Positions 18,891 through 27,812 of a stretch of 64,000 nt of DNA are shown in pieces; within the stretch, counting starts at the first letter, position 1; every line of letters starts with the position of its first letter. The stretch spans positions 62,001 through 126,000 of the forward strand of contig NZ_JAFIWC010000015.1 of NCBI RefSeq assembly GCF_017163755.1, read 5' to 3'. The notes beneath the pieces were generated by a model. That model was not told the DNA's origin and did no database searches. It was given only the letters and a program-made list of their open reading frames with translations. The translations under genes were made by a program, and so were the position numbers. The DNA is from Xanthomonas sp. GTDB taxonomy: Bacteria; Pseudomonadota; Gammaproteobacteria; Xanthomonadales; Xanthomonadaceae.

Positions 18891-19856
18891 ATGAAACCGC
18901 CGCACGCTTCCGTCCCGTTGCAGGCCGCCGCCGGCCTGGCGCCGCTGGCCCCCCTCGTCCTGGCGCTGGCGCCGCGCGAGGGCTACACCCCGACCGCGCT
19001 GCCCAGCGTCCGCCTGCTGCGGTCGGACCGTCCGCTGGCGCGCACCCCGGTGCTCTACGATCCGGGCATCGTGATCGTCTGCCAGGGGCGCAAACGCGGC
19101 TATTTCGGCCAGCGCACCTACATCTATGACGCGCACCAGTACCTGGCGGTATCGGTACCCGTACCGTTCGCCATGGAGACCGAGGCCTCGGCCGAGACGC
19201 CGCTGCTGGCGCTCTACCTGCACCTGGACTTTCCGCTGGCCGCCGGGCTCATGCTGGAGATCGATCGCCACGCAGGCGCTGTGGACAGCGCGCAGCCGCA
19301 GAGCATGCTGTCCAGCCCGATCGACGAGGCCATGCACCTGTCCGTGCAGCGCCTGCTGCTGGCACTTGCCGATCCGAGGGAGGCCGCCATTCTCGGCCCT
19401 CAGCTGCTGCGCGAGCTGTACTACCGCATCCTGACCGGGCCGCAGGGACCCACCCTGCGCTCGGCGCTGGCCATGCAGGGCAGATTCGGGAAGATCGGCA
19501 AGGCGCTTCGGCTCATCCACACCGCGTACGCCCAGCCGCTGGACGTCGCCCGGCTGGCGCAGGAAGCGGGCATGAGCGCGCCTTCGTTCCACAGCCACTT
19601 CAAGGCGGTGACCTGCACCTCGCCCATGCAGTACCTCAAGTCGACGCGGCTGCACCAGGCGCGCCTGCTCATGGTCCAGGACGGGATGACGGCGGCGGCC
19701 GCCTGCCATGCGGTGGGGTTCGAAAGCACATCCCAGTTCAGCCGCGAGTTCAGGCGCTTCTTCGGGCTCACGCCCGCCAAGGAAGCGCGGCGCATGCGCG
19801 AAAGCTTCGCGCTTCCGCACAGGCAGCCGGACGCCGTATACGTGTCCTCGCACTAG
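18891..19856 (+). CDS. AraC-family transcriptional regulator
   Basis: This 321-residue protein has an AraC-type N-terminal cupin domain (YDPGIVIVCQGRKRGYFG, YDAHQYLAVSVPVPF) and two C-terminal helix-turn-helix motifs (DVARLAQEAGMSAPSFHSHF and AAACHAVGFESTSQFSREFR, ending FFGLTPAKEARRMR). The start ATG at 18891 is chosen by homology to the cupin N-terminus; upstream frame is unsupported. It is divergent from the SDR gene and likely controls it. This pairing of AraC regulator and oxidoreductase is common in proteobacteria. Confidence 0.9.
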   Translation: MKPPHASVPLQAAAGLAPLAPLVLALAPREGYTPTALPSVRLLRSDRPLARTPVLYDPGIVIVCQGRKRGYFGQRTYIYDAHQYLAVSVPVPFAMETEASAETPLLALYLHLDFPLAAGLMLEIDRHAGAVDSAQPQSMLSSPIDEAMHLSVQRLLLALADPREAAILGPQLLRELYYRILTGPQGPTLRSALAMQGRFGKIGKALRLIHTAYAQPLDVARLAQEAGMSAPSFHSHFKAVTCTSPMQYLKSTRLHQARLLMVQDGMTAAAACHAVGFESTSQFSREFRRFFGLTPAKEARRMRESFALPHRQPDAVYVSSH

Positions 19857-19939
19857 CGAGGAATCCACCTACCCGAACCGGTGGCATCGTGCGGCTCCGC
19901 GCAGCGCCGCGACACCTGCGTCGAGCGCAGGCCTGCGCT

Positions 19940-21055
19940 TCAGCCAGGCGCCTGCACCGCATGCCAATCCGGCAATCCGTCCTCGCGCGCGTCGCGCTCG
20001 GGCAACGCCACGCCCAGTTGCGCGGCGGCGGCGCGGTAGGTGTCCAGCCGATGCACGCGGGCGACAAGTTGCGCATCGTGCGCCGCATCCTGCGCGGCGC
20101 CTTCGGCGCTCGCCGGCAGCCAGCCCCAGCGGCGGAACTGCTGCAGGAACCAGCGCCCGTCCGACAGCCACGGCAGGTTCGCCAGGCCGCCGGCATGGAA
20201 GCGCAGCCCCTGCGGATCGGCGCCGTCGTCCGCCGCGCCACCCGGCAGCAGGCATGCGGCGATGCGCTCGGCCGGCAGCCCGATCACCTCCGCGTCGGCC
20301 AGCCACGCCACCGCCTGGCGCCGGTGCGCGGCATCGTCGAGCCAGCGGCAGGCCTCCAGCAGCGTGGCGGTCAGCGCGCGCGCCAGTTCCGGCTGCAGCG
20401 CGGCGAAGGCGCGGCGGCAGGCCAGCACCTTTTCCGGATGCCCGGGCCACAGCTCGCCGCTGCGGATCACCCGCCGGCCCGCGCCCATCGCCTCGGCCTG
20501 CGCCGCCCACGGCTCGCCGGCGCAATAGCCGTCCAGCTCGCCACGCGCCAGCGCGCCGGGCATCTGCGGCGGCGGCAGGGTCACCGCCTGGATCGCGCGC
20601 ATCGGGTCCACGCCCTGCGCCGCCAGCCAGTAGTACAGCCACATCGCATGGGTACCGGTGGGAAAGGTCTGCGCGAACACCGGCATGCGGCCCAGCGCGG
20701 CCAGCGCCTCGCGCAGCGGCACGCCGCCCGCCAGCGCGTCGGCCAGCGCCGGCGCCAGGGTGATCGCCTGGCCGTTGCGGTTGAGCGTGAGCAGGATCGC
20801 CAGCTCCGCCTGCGGCCCGGCGATGCCGCATTCCACGCCGTACACCAGCCCGGACAGCGCATGCGCCGCGTCCAGTTCGCCGGACAGCAGCTTGTCGCGC
20901 ACCGCCGCCCACGAGGCCTGGCGATGCAGTTCCAGGCGCAGGCCGTGGCGGCGGTCCAGCCCCAGCCGCACCGCCGCCACCAGCGGCGCGCAGTCGATCA
21001 GCGGCATGTAGCCCAGGCGCAGGCTGCGCGGTTCGGCGTTCGAAGCTGTGTTCAT
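19940..21055 (-). CDS. nasS: nitrate sensor NasS (CmpA/NrtA-like)
   Basis: This 371-residue protein resembles nitrate-binding proteins of ABC systems: RLGYMPLIDCAPLVAA, LDAAHALSGLVYGVE, ARGELDGYCAGEPWAAQA, GHPEKVLACR. It lacks a signal peptide, so it should stay in the cytoplasm. It follows nasT at 19 nt. In characterised NasST systems NasS holds NasT inactive without nitrate or nitrite and releases it when ligand binds. The target leader is predicted at 13831-13946. Confidence 0.9.
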   Translation of the reverse strand: MNTASNAEPRSLRLGYMPLIDCAPLVAAVRLGLDRRHGLRLELHRQASWAAVRDKLLSGELDAAHALSGLVYGVECGIAGPQAELAILLTLNRNGQAITLAPALADALAGGVPLREALAALGRMPVFAQTFPTGTHAMWLYYWLAAQGVDPMRAIQAVTLPPPQMPGALARGELDGYCAGEPWAAQAEAMGAGRRVIRSGELWPGHPEKVLACRRAFAALQPELARALTATLLEACRWLDDAAHRRQAVAWLADAEVIGLPAERIAACLLPGGAADDGADPQGLRFHAGGLANLPWLSDGRWFLQQFRRWGWLPASAEGAAQDAAHDAQLVARVHRLDTYRAAAAQLGVALPERDAREDGLPDWHAVQAPG

Positions 21056-21074
21056 CCGTGTCTCATCCGGCGGT

Positions 21075-21650
21075 TCATCCCAGCAGGTCGGCCATCGCCA
21101 GGATGCGCCGGGCCACATCGGCCAGCTTCAGCCCCTGCTTCATCGCCTGCTGGCGCAGGGCGGCGTAGGCGTCGTTCTCGCTCATGCCGCGCTTGTCCAT
21201 CAGCAGACGCTTGGCGCGGTCGATCTGTTCGCGGTCCTGCAGCTTCTGCTGCACCTCGTCCAATTGCCGGCGCATCCCCGCTTCCTGCTCGAAGCGCGCC
21301 AGCGCCACCTGCACGATCGGCGCCAGCCGCGCCGGCGACAGCCCGTCGACCACGTAGGTGGTGACGCCGGCGCCGACCGCGGCGCGGATCAGCTGGTCGT
21401 CGCCGTCGGCGGAGAACATCACCACCGGGCGCGGCGCCTGGCGGTGGATCAGCGCCAGTTGCTCGAGCGTGTCGCGCGAGGGCGAATCGACGTCGATGAT
21501 CACCACGTCCGGCTGCTGCGTGGCCACCGCCTTCAGCAATGCCGGCGCCGCCGCCACCTCGTCCAACACCTCGTAGCCGGCATCGAGCAGCGCCTGGCGC
21601 AGCTGCCCGATCGGCTTTTCGGTATCGTTGACCAGCAGGACGCGCAGCAT
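21075..21650 (-). CDS. nasT: ANTAR-domain antiterminator NasT
   Basis: This 191-residue protein has a pseudo-receiver domain (LRVLLVNDTEKPIG; VVIIDVDSPSRD; VMFSADGDD) in which the usual switch Lys region reads TYVVDGLSPARL. A coiled linker (EVQQKLQDREQIDRAKRLLM) leads into a C-terminal ANTAR RNA-binding domain, with the signature AKRLLMDKRGMSENDAYAAL and final helix LADVARRIL. It binds paired hairpins with A1/G4 hexaloops to prevent termination. The gene is first of the nasT-nasS pair and divergent from cysG. Confidence 0.93.
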   Translation of the reverse strand: MLRVLLVNDTEKPIGQLRQALLDAGYEVLDEVAAAPALLKAVATQQPDVVIIDVDSPSRDTLEQLALIHRQAPRPVVMFSADGDDQLIRAAVGAGVTTYVVDGLSPARLAPIVQVALARFEQEAGMRRQLDEVQQKLQDREQIDRAKRLLMDKRGMSENDAYAALRQQAMKQGLKLADVARRILAMADLLG

Positions 21651-21681
21651 GGGGGCGTGGCTAACGGAAGTTGGCTGACCC

Positions 21682-21695
21682 GCATGGTGCCATGC
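21682..21695. promoter_or_regulatory. palindrome in the nasT-cysG divergent region
   Basis: GCATGGTGCCATGC is a perfect inverted repeat lying 32 bp from the nasT start and 40 bp from the cysG start. It could be an operator shared by the two divergent genes. No regulator is identified, and it does not fit the GCAC-N7-GTGC pattern of NtrC. Confidence 0.35.
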
Positions 21696-21734
21696 AACAT
21701 GCGTCCCCGCACCGTTCCCGCCGCAGGAGTCCGC

Positions 21735-22715
21735 ATGCCGCTCTATCCGTTGTTCGCCGATCTGGCCGGGCGCCGCGTGCTGGTGGTCGGCGGCGGCGAG
21801 GTGGCGATGCGCAAGATCGAGGCGCTGCTGCATGCCGGTGCGCAGGTGCAGGTGTATGCGCATGCGCTGAACGACACCGTGGCGCAGTGGCTGGCGCAGG
21901 GCCGGCTGCAGCGGGTCGATGGCGCGTTCGACCCGCAGTGGCTGGACGCCGCCTGGCTGGTGGTCGCGGCCACCGACGACAACGGCTTCAACCGCCAGCT
22001 CGCCGCGCAGGCCGGGCAGCGGCGCAAGCTGGTCAACGTGGTCGACGATGCCGAACTGTCCACGTTCCAGGTGCCGGCGATCATCGACCGCGATCCATTG
22101 CTGGTGGCGATCTCCTCCAGCGGCGCGGCGCCGATGCTGGCGCGGCGCCTGCGCGAGCGCTGGGAGACCGAGCTCGACCACTCCTACGCGCAGCTGGCGC
22201 AGCTGTTCGCGCGCCACCGCGAGGCGATCCGCGCGCGCCTGCCGCAGCTGGCGCTGCGCCGGCGCTGGTTCGAGCAGGTGCTCGAAGGCCCGGTGCAGGC
22301 GCTGCTGCAGAGCGGCCAGCGCGATGCCGCCGAACAGGCCTTCGCCGACAGCCTGCAGCGCAGCGGAGAGGTCACGCGCCGCGGCAGCGTCTGGCTGGTC
22401 GGCACCGGCAACGGCGACCCCGGCGCGCTGACCCTGAAAGCGCTGCGCGCGCTCAACCAGGCCGACCTGCTGCTGTGCGATCCGCAGGTCGGCGACGCGG
22501 TGCTGGGCCTGGCGCGGCGCGACGCCGCACGCCGGCCGCTGCCTGCGGACGACGCCGCGCACCTGGCGCTGCTGCTCGAACAGGTGCAGGCCGGGCAGCG
22601 CGTGGTCAGCCTCAAGCCCGGCGATGCGTTCCGCCAGGCGCCGCACGATCGGCTGGCGCCGCAGCTGGCCGCCGCAGGGATCGCCTGCGACGTGGTCGCC
22701 GGGGTGCTGCCGTAG
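21735..22715 (+). CDS. cysG: sirohaem synthase CysG, shortened: dehydrogenase/ferrochelatase with vestigial methyltransferase
   Basis: This 326-residue protein has a full N-terminal precorrin-2 dehydrogenase/ferrochelatase part: MPLYPLFADLAGRRVLVVGG, WLVVAATDD, NVVDDAELSTFQVPAI, ISSSGAAPMLARRLRE. The C-terminal SUMT half is only about 110 residues long. It starts well (GSVWLVGTGNGDPGALTLKA) but then diverges: the usual LKGGDPFIFGRGGEE region reads LKPGDAFRQAPHDR, and the protein ends at the position of VPGI. Full-length CysG is near 460 residues. Precorrin-2 would therefore come from CobA at 6083-6865. The ribosome site AGGAG precedes the start. Confidence 0.88.
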   Translation: MPLYPLFADLAGRRVLVVGGGEVAMRKIEALLHAGAQVQVYAHALNDTVAQWLAQGRLQRVDGAFDPQWLDAAWLVVAATDDNGFNRQLAAQAGQRRKLVNVVDDAELSTFQVPAIIDRDPLLVAISSSGAAPMLARRLRERWETELDHSYAQLAQLFARHREAIRARLPQLALRRRWFEQVLEGPVQALLQSGQRDAAEQAFADSLQRSGEVTRRGSVWLVGTGNGDPGALTLKALRALNQADLLLCDPQVGDAVLGLARRDAARRPLPADDAAHLALLLEQVQAGQRVVSLKPGDAFRQAPHDRLAPQLAAAGIACDVVAGVLP

Positions 22716-22856
22716 CGCCGGTGCGCGACGGACAACGGCCGTATTTGCAGCGGCATCCGTTTGCGTGCCGCTTGCAGCTGCAGGCCGGCTTCCAGCCCGG
22801 CGAGCGCATCGTCCACATCGGCGAGCGCCCGCGATACCCAACCCTAGAGCGCGGGT

Positions 22857-23870
22857 TCACCTGGCCGGTGCCGCCTGCGGCGTTCCCGCCGGCCCTGCCC
22901 GCTTGAACACCGGCCGACCCTCCGTGGACCAGGTGATGCGTTGCATCCGCGGCGAGCGCTGCGCCGTGCATTTCATGTCCGCCGCGGGATTGGCGTGGTA
23001 CACGATCCAGGTTTCCTTGCCGCCCGGGGTATCGAAGAAACCGTTGTGTCCCGGCGCGAATTCCTGGCCGTGCGGATCCTTGGCGAACACCGGGCCATCG
23101 GCCTTGCTCCAGCTGCCGGCGTTCAATGGATCGCTGCCGGCCGGCGCGCTCAGCAGGCCGATGGCGTAGTCGTCCGACCAGCAGGCGCTGCCCGAGTAGG
23201 TGAGGAACAGGTCGCCGCGCGGCCCGCGCAGGAACTGCGGCCCTTCCAGGATCTGCCGCCCGCCTTGCCGCTCCCACGCCCGGTCGGGCCGGGCGATGAC
23301 CGTCTCCTCGCCCTCCAGGGTCCACGGATTGGACATCGCCACGATCGACAGCACGCTGTCCGGGCCGACGTAGGGCGAGTACACGAAGTAGCGCTTGTCG
23401 TCGTGCTCGAAGGTGGTGCCGTCGATGCCGGGATGCGCGGTGCGCAGGCGGCCGCGGTCGATCCAGGTGCCCCGGGTGGGGTCGGGATGGGCGTTCTCGA
23501 GCACGAACACGCCGCGGTGCGCGTCGTCGTTGTGCACGTCGTCCGAGGCGGTGTAGTAGATGAACCAGCGTTCGCCGATGCGGTGCAGCTCGGGCGCCCA
23601 GATGGATCTGGCGTTGGCGCCGGTGGCCGGCGAGGTCCACACGGTGACCTCCTTCGCCTCGGCCAGCCTGGCCAGGTCGTCGGTCTTGCGGATCGTCAGC
23701 CGGTCGCCGCGCGTGCTCATGAAGAAATAGGTCGTGTCCAGCCGCGCGATCCACGGATCCGGGCCGGAAGGCAGCAGCGGGTTGGTGAAGGTTTCGGCGG
23801 CCAGCGCCGGCGCCGCCGGGACCGCGAGCAGGAAGGCAAGCAACAGGACGTTCGCACGGCGAAAGGACAT
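22857..23870 (-). CDS. secreted glycoside hydrolase family 43 enzyme
   Basis: This 337-residue protein has a signal peptide (to about Ala24) and a five-bladed GH43 domain. The catalytic base is Asp38 in PSGPDPWIAR. Other family features are SIWAPELHRIGERWFIYY, GIDGTTFEHDDKRYFVY (pKa-modulating Asp) and ILEGPQFL (general acid Glu). GH43 enzymes cleave arabinofuranosyl or xylosyl linkages; the closest look is to alpha-L-arabinofuranosidase or exo-arabinanase-like members, but this is not certain. It is the last gene of the GntR-symporter-hydrolase run on the minus strand. Confidence 0.87.
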   Translation of the reverse strand: MSFRRANVLLLAFLLAVPAAPALAAETFTNPLLPSGPDPWIARLDTTYFFMSTRGDRLTIRKTDDLARLAEAKEVTVWTSPATGANARSIWAPELHRIGERWFIYYTASDDVHNDDAHRGVFVLENAHPDPTRGTWIDRGRLRTAHPGIDGTTFEHDDKRYFVYSPYVGPDSVLSIVAMSNPWTLEGEETVIARPDRAWERQGGRQILEGPQFLRGPRGDLFLTYSGSACWSDDYAIGLLSAPAGSDPLNAGSWSKADGPVFAKDPHGQEFAPGHNGFFDTPGGKETWIVYHANPAADMKCTAQRSPRMQRITWSTEGRPVFKRAGPAGTPQAAPAR

Positions 23871-23967
23871 GGCGGTCTCCAAGGGGATGGTCGGATGGAC
23901 GGGGCGCGGCGGGACGGTGGCGCCTGCGCCGCCGCGTGCCGGCCGGCGCAGGCGCTGCACGCTGGCC

Positions 23968-25032
23968 TCACCGCGCCTGCGAAGGCTCGGCCTCCACGAT
24001 CTGGCCGAAGCGGATCTGCACGCCGCCGGCGACGTTGTTGATCACGCCGATCTCGCCCTGGCCCAGGTCGTACAGCGCCGGCCACGAGTGCTGGAAACCG
24101 AACGGCCACGCCGGCTCGCCGGTGAGCTGCCAGCTGGCGCCGGCCGTATCGCTCCAGGCGACCTGGTTCAGGCACGAGGTGGCGAACACGGTGCCCTGCG
24201 CGGTGGCCATCACGTGCGGGCCGCAGCGCTGGTGCTGCAGCGGCGTGCCCAGCCCCTGCGGCCACTGCACGCCGTCGGCCGAGTACTTCATCGACACCGG
24301 GCACTGCGGGTCCGCGCCGCAGATCTCGAACACCAGCAGGTAGCGGCCATCGCGCAGCCGGGTCATCACCGGCATCCCCGGCCGCAGCCGGCCGCCGCCC
24401 GGCTCGGCCACGATGCTGGCCTTCGGCCCCCAGGTCCTGCCGCCGTCGCGCGACAGGCGCTGGGTCACCACCTGGTTGTAGGCCGGCGACGCGTCGGCGT
24501 GGGTCTCGTCGGCGTACAGCACGGACAATGCACCATCGGGCAGCGCCGACAGCATCGGCTCCCACAGGCCGCGATCGTTGCGGCCCTGCGGCGCTTCGTT
24601 GGCGTCGATGACGCCGACGAACGCCCAGCTGCGGCCGCCATCGCCGCTGTCGTACAGGTGCAGGCGGTAGGACGCGCCGGCGATCAGCGAACGCATCGCC
24701 AGCAGCACGCGGCCATCGGGCAGCGCCAGCAGTTCGCCGTTGTCGATCTGGCGACCGTCCTCGGCCACGCTGGACAGCGCCGTCCAGGTGCGCGCGCGGT
24801 CGCCGCTGACCGACAGCGCCAGCGTGGAAGGCGCATCCGGATGGAAGCGCGTGGTGACCGCCAGCCAGCGGCCATCGGCCAGCTGCGCCATGCGCCCCCA
24901 GCCGGCGTCGCGCGCGGCCACGGTCGCGGTATCGCCCCAGCGCACCTGCGCCTGCGCCGCCGCCGGCAACATCCAGGCCAGCGCACCGGCCGCGGCCGCG
25001 GCCGCAAGCACCCATCGCGTCATGTGCTTCAT
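23968..25032 (-). CDS. secreted sialidase-fold (BNR repeat) glycosidase, possibly exo-arabinanase
   Basis: This 354-residue protein has a signal peptide (AAGALAWMLPAAAQAQ) and several Asp-box motifs of a six-bladed propeller: SGDRARTW, SGDGGRSW, SRDGGRTW and SADGVQW. Sialidase-fold enzymes next to GH43 genes may be GH93 exo-1,5-arabinanases, which would fit this locus, but true sialidase Arg-triad residues cannot be confirmed by eye. The start at 25032 is preceded by AGGGAG. It lies 43 nt downstream of the symporter gene. Confidence 0.75.
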   Translation of the reverse strand: MKHMTRWVLAAAAAAGALAWMLPAAAQAQVRWGDTATVAARDAGWGRMAQLADGRWLAVTTRFHPDAPSTLALSVSGDRARTWTALSSVAEDGRQIDNGELLALPDGRVLLAMRSLIAGASYRLHLYDSGDGGRSWAFVGVIDANEAPQGRNDRGLWEPMLSALPDGALSVLYADETHADASPAYNQVVTQRLSRDGGRTWGPKASIVAEPGGGRLRPGMPVMTRLRDGRYLLVFEICGADPQCPVSMKYSADGVQWPQGLGTPLQHQRCGPHVMATAQGTVFATSCLNQVAWSDTAGASWQLTGEPAWPFGFQHSWPALYDLGQGEIGVINNVAGGVQIRFGQIVEAEPSQAR

Positions 25033-25075
25033 GCGTTTCTCCCTGCCTCGTTGTGTCGATGCCGGCGCATCGCGT

Positions 25076-26635
25076 TCACCAGAACGTGGCGTACAGCGCG
25101 ACCAGCACGGCGACGATCGCCAGCGAGGCCACGTTGAACGAGGGCGTCGTGGCATAGCTGACGTCCTGGGTCTGGATGCGGTCGCGCGCGCCGGTGGCGG
25201 TGGTCGACAGCGCCACCGCCGTGGCCAGCGCCAGCGACGCCAGGAACACGATGCCGATGCGGTCCATGAACGGCACCTCCGGCAGCGCCAGCTTGAGCGC
25301 CAGCGACAGCACGAAGGAACTGACGGCCGCGGCGAGCGCGCCGGCCTCGTTGGCGCGCTTCCAGAACAGGCCCTGGAAGAAGATCACCACGATGCCCGGG
25401 GTGAAGAAGCCGGTGAACTCCTGGATGTACTGGAAGCCCTGGTCGAAGCTGCCCAGCAACGGGCGCGCGGTCAGCACGGCGAGGGCGATGGCGGCGATGG
25501 CGGTGATGCGCCCCACCCGCACCAGCTTGCGCTCGGACGCGTCGGGGGCGCGCTTGGCGTAGAAGTCCAGGGTGAAGATGGTGGCGACCGAATTGATCTT
25601 CGACGCCAGCGACGCGACGATCGCCGCGATCAGCGCGGCGAACACCAGCCCCAGCACGCCGCTGGGCAGCAGCCGCATCATCGTCGGATAGGCTTCGTCC
25701 GGGCGCTCCAGGTCCGGGGCGATCATCACCGCCGCGATGCCCGGCAACACCACGATGGCCGGGATCAGCAACTTGAGGAACGCGGCGAACACCACGCCCT
25801 TCTGCGCTTCCTGGATGCTCTTGGCGGCCAGCGCGCGCTGGATGATGTACTGGTTGAAGCCCCAGTAGCTCAGGTTGGCGATCCACATGCCGCCCAGCAG
25901 CACGCTCAGGCCCGGCAGGTCCTTGTAGAAGGGATCGTCCGGCGACAGGATCATCTGGAACTTCTCCGGATGCCGCGCCCACAGCGTGGTGAAACCCTGC
26001 ACGATGCTGCCCTCGCCCAACCGGCTCAGGGTGATGGCGGTGACCATCAGCCCGCCCAGCACCAGCAAGGTGACCTGCACGATGTCGGTGAGCGCCACCG
26101 CCTTCAGCCCGCCGTAGAGCTGGTAGGCCAGCGCGAACGCGCCGAGCAGCACCAGCGCGACGGTCTGGTCCATGCCGGTGACCTGGGCGATGGCAATCGA
26201 GCCCAGCCACAGGATCGAGGTCAGGTTGACGAACACGTACAGCGCCAGCCAGAACACCGCCATCAGCGTGCGGATGCGGTTGCCGTAGCGCTCCTGCAGG
26301 AACTGCGGCATCGTCGTGATCCGGTTGCGCAGGAAGATCGGCAGGAACCACTTGCCGACGATCAGCAGGGTCAGCGCGGCCATCCACTCGTACGAGGCGA
26401 TCGCCAGGCCGATGGCGTAGCCCGACCCGGACATGCCGATGATCTGCTCGGCGGAAATGTTCGCCGCGATCAGCGACGCGCCGATGGCCCACCACGGCAG
26501 CGACTTGCTGGCCAGGAAATAGTCCTCCGCGCTCTTGCTGTGCCCGGCCTTCTCCCGCGACACCCACTGCGCCAGGATGAAGATGCCGGCCAGGTAGACC
26601 AGCACGATGGTGATGTCGAGGGGGGACAGGCTCAT
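25076..26635 (-). CDS. sodium/sugar symporter, SGLT type (SSS family)
   Basis: This 519-residue inner-membrane protein has about 14 hydrophobic segments. Its N-terminus matches bacterial SGLTs: DYFLASKSLPWWAIGASLIAANIS (the sodium-site region), then GSGYAIGLAIASYEW and GGLKAVALTDIVQ. GFNQYIIQRALAAKS and INSVATIFTLDFY also fit SGLTs. It should import the monosaccharide released by the neighbouring hydrolases with sodium. Lying between the FCD regulator and the hydrolase genes, it is probably part of the same transcript. The exact sugar is unknown. Confidence 0.9.
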   Translation of the reverse strand: MSLSPLDITIVLVYLAGIFILAQWVSREKAGHSKSAEDYFLASKSLPWWAIGASLIAANISAEQIIGMSGSGYAIGLAIASYEWMAALTLLIVGKWFLPIFLRNRITTMPQFLQERYGNRIRTLMAVFWLALYVFVNLTSILWLGSIAIAQVTGMDQTVALVLLGAFALAYQLYGGLKAVALTDIVQVTLLVLGGLMVTAITLSRLGEGSIVQGFTTLWARHPEKFQMILSPDDPFYKDLPGLSVLLGGMWIANLSYWGFNQYIIQRALAAKSIQEAQKGVVFAAFLKLLIPAIVVLPGIAAVMIAPDLERPDEAYPTMMRLLPSGVLGLVFAALIAAIVASLASKINSVATIFTLDFYAKRAPDASERKLVRVGRITAIAAIALAVLTARPLLGSFDQGFQYIQEFTGFFTPGIVVIFFQGLFWKRANEAGALAAAVSSFVLSLALKLALPEVPFMDRIGIVFLASLALATAVALSTTATGARDRIQTQDVSYATTPSFNVASLAIVAVLVALYATFW

Positions 26636-26996
26636 TTGCGGTTCTCCACGAACGGATGGGCACCGGCGCTCATGGCCGGTCGCCGTCGACGATGAAAGGC
26701 TGGCTGGCGCCCATGCGGCCGCTGCCGGCCGCCGGCAACGGCGGCATGCACTCCGGATATGCCGTGCGCGCAGGTCGGCACGGGTGCGGGGCCGGCATCT
26801 GCCGAGCGCTGCGCGACGACGCCGGACGCCGGCAGCGCGCCGGCAGCGGCCGCGCGCGGCGCAGCGAGCGCTTGCGCGATACGCATGCCCATATCGGCCA
26901 GGAATATACGGACGGTCAGCGCGCGCTGCGGCGCGGATCCCCGCACGCTCGCATCCTGTGAACGAGATCGCGACCCTGCGCGGCCGCTGCCGGCCG
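26636..26996. other. gap between symporter and regulator genes, no gene seen
   Basis: These 361 bases lie between the GntR gene and the symporter. Open frames here have no recognisable product. No copy of the 13-bp operator found elsewhere in the locus is present, so the symporter may be read from the regulator's promoter or from an unseen promoter here. Confidence 0.5.
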
Positions 26997-27713
26997 TCAG
27001 GCGGAGGTCGTGCGCGCCCGCGAGCGGCGTTTGATGTTGGCGCGCGAGTCGGCGATCATCCCGAGCATCGCGGCGCGCGCCGCCTCCGGGCGCTTGAGGC
27101 GGATGGCATCCAGCACCGCCAGGTGGCGCGGCAGCGAGTACTTGAAATCGGCGGCCTTTCGCGCGGACAGCAGCAGGTAGGCGCCAAGCGCCGCATCGAT
27201 CACCGAGAACAGCGAGCCCATCAGTTCGTTGTTGGCCGCGTCCAGCACGCACTCGTGGAAGTCCAGGTCGGCCTTGGCCCACGCGTCCATGTCCTGCGCC
27301 GCGGCCATGGCCTCGTAGGCCGCCTTGATCCGCGCCAGTTGCGGCGGCGAGCGGCGCTTGGCCGCCGCCGCCGCCGCGGCCGGTTCGATGATCTCGCGCA
27401 TCTCCACCAGCTTCTCGACGAAGTCGTCGGTCGGCATCGAGGCGCAGCGCCAGGCCAGGATGTCGGCGTCGAGCTGGTTCCAGTAACGCGGATCGCGGAC
27501 CCGGGTGCCGGTCTTCTGCTTGGTTTCGATCAGGCCCTTGGAGCCGAGCACCTTCAGCGCCTCGCGCAGCGCCGAGCGGCTGACCGCCATGTTCTGCGCG
27601 AACACCTCTTCGCGGGGCAGCAGCTCTCCAGGCTTGATCTCGCCACTGATGATCATGCGGCCGATCTCCTGGATCACCTGGCCGTGGAGGTTGCGAACCG
27701 CGATGTGTCTCAC
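26997..27713 (-). CDS. GntR-family transcriptional regulator, FadR/FCD subfamily
   Basis: This 238-residue protein has an N-terminal winged helix (QEIGRMIISGEIKPGELLPR, then AVSRSALREALKVLGSKGLI and TGTRVRDP) and an all-helical FCD ligand domain. The metal/ligand residues are in EPAAAAAAAKR, DLDFHECVLDAANN and RHLAVLDAIRLKRPEAARAAM. Such proteins usually repress sugar or sugar-acid pathways until an effector binds. The palindrome ATTATCCGACAAT lies 45 bp upstream of its own start and recurs in two other promoters of the locus. It is thus the likely master regulator of 22.9-38.0 kb. Confidence 0.9.
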   Translation of the reverse strand: MRHIAVRNLHGQVIQEIGRMIISGEIKPGELLPREEVFAQNMAVSRSALREALKVLGSKGLIETKQKTGTRVRDPRYWNQLDADILAWRCASMPTDDFVEKLVEMREIIEPAAAAAAAKRRSPPQLARIKAAYEAMAAAQDMDAWAKADLDFHECVLDAANNELMGSLFSVIDAALGAYLLLSARKAADFKYSLPRHLAVLDAIRLKRPEAARAAMLGMIADSRANIKRRSRARTTSA

Positions 27714-27757
27714 TGTAACCCCTTCGGAAGGACGAGCCGCGCGCCGCGGCTGCTGCG

Positions 27758-27770
27758 ATTATCCGACAAT
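27758..27770. promoter_or_regulatory. operator site 1 of the FCD regulon
   Basis: ATTATCCGACAAT, near-palindromic about its centre, lies 45 bp upstream of the GntR gene. Its reverse complement occurs unchanged at 33632-33644, and an 11/13 match lies at 32327-32339. This site suggests autoregulation and control of the downstream symporter and hydrolases. Confidence 0.75.
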
Positions 27771-27812
27771 AGGGGCTAGCGGTGGTGCCAGGCAACCGAT
27801 GGCTTGCGGGAC

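Noticed and set aside
21682-21695. NtrC site between nasT and cysG
   Set aside because: The palindrome GCATGGTGCCATGC lacks the GCAC-N7-GTGC form, and no GG-N10-GC sigma-54 site accompanies it.
26656-26961. Possible 101-residue gene on + between symporter and GntR genes
   Set aside because: Arg/Gly/Cys-rich product without family, no ribosome site, and weak codon pattern.
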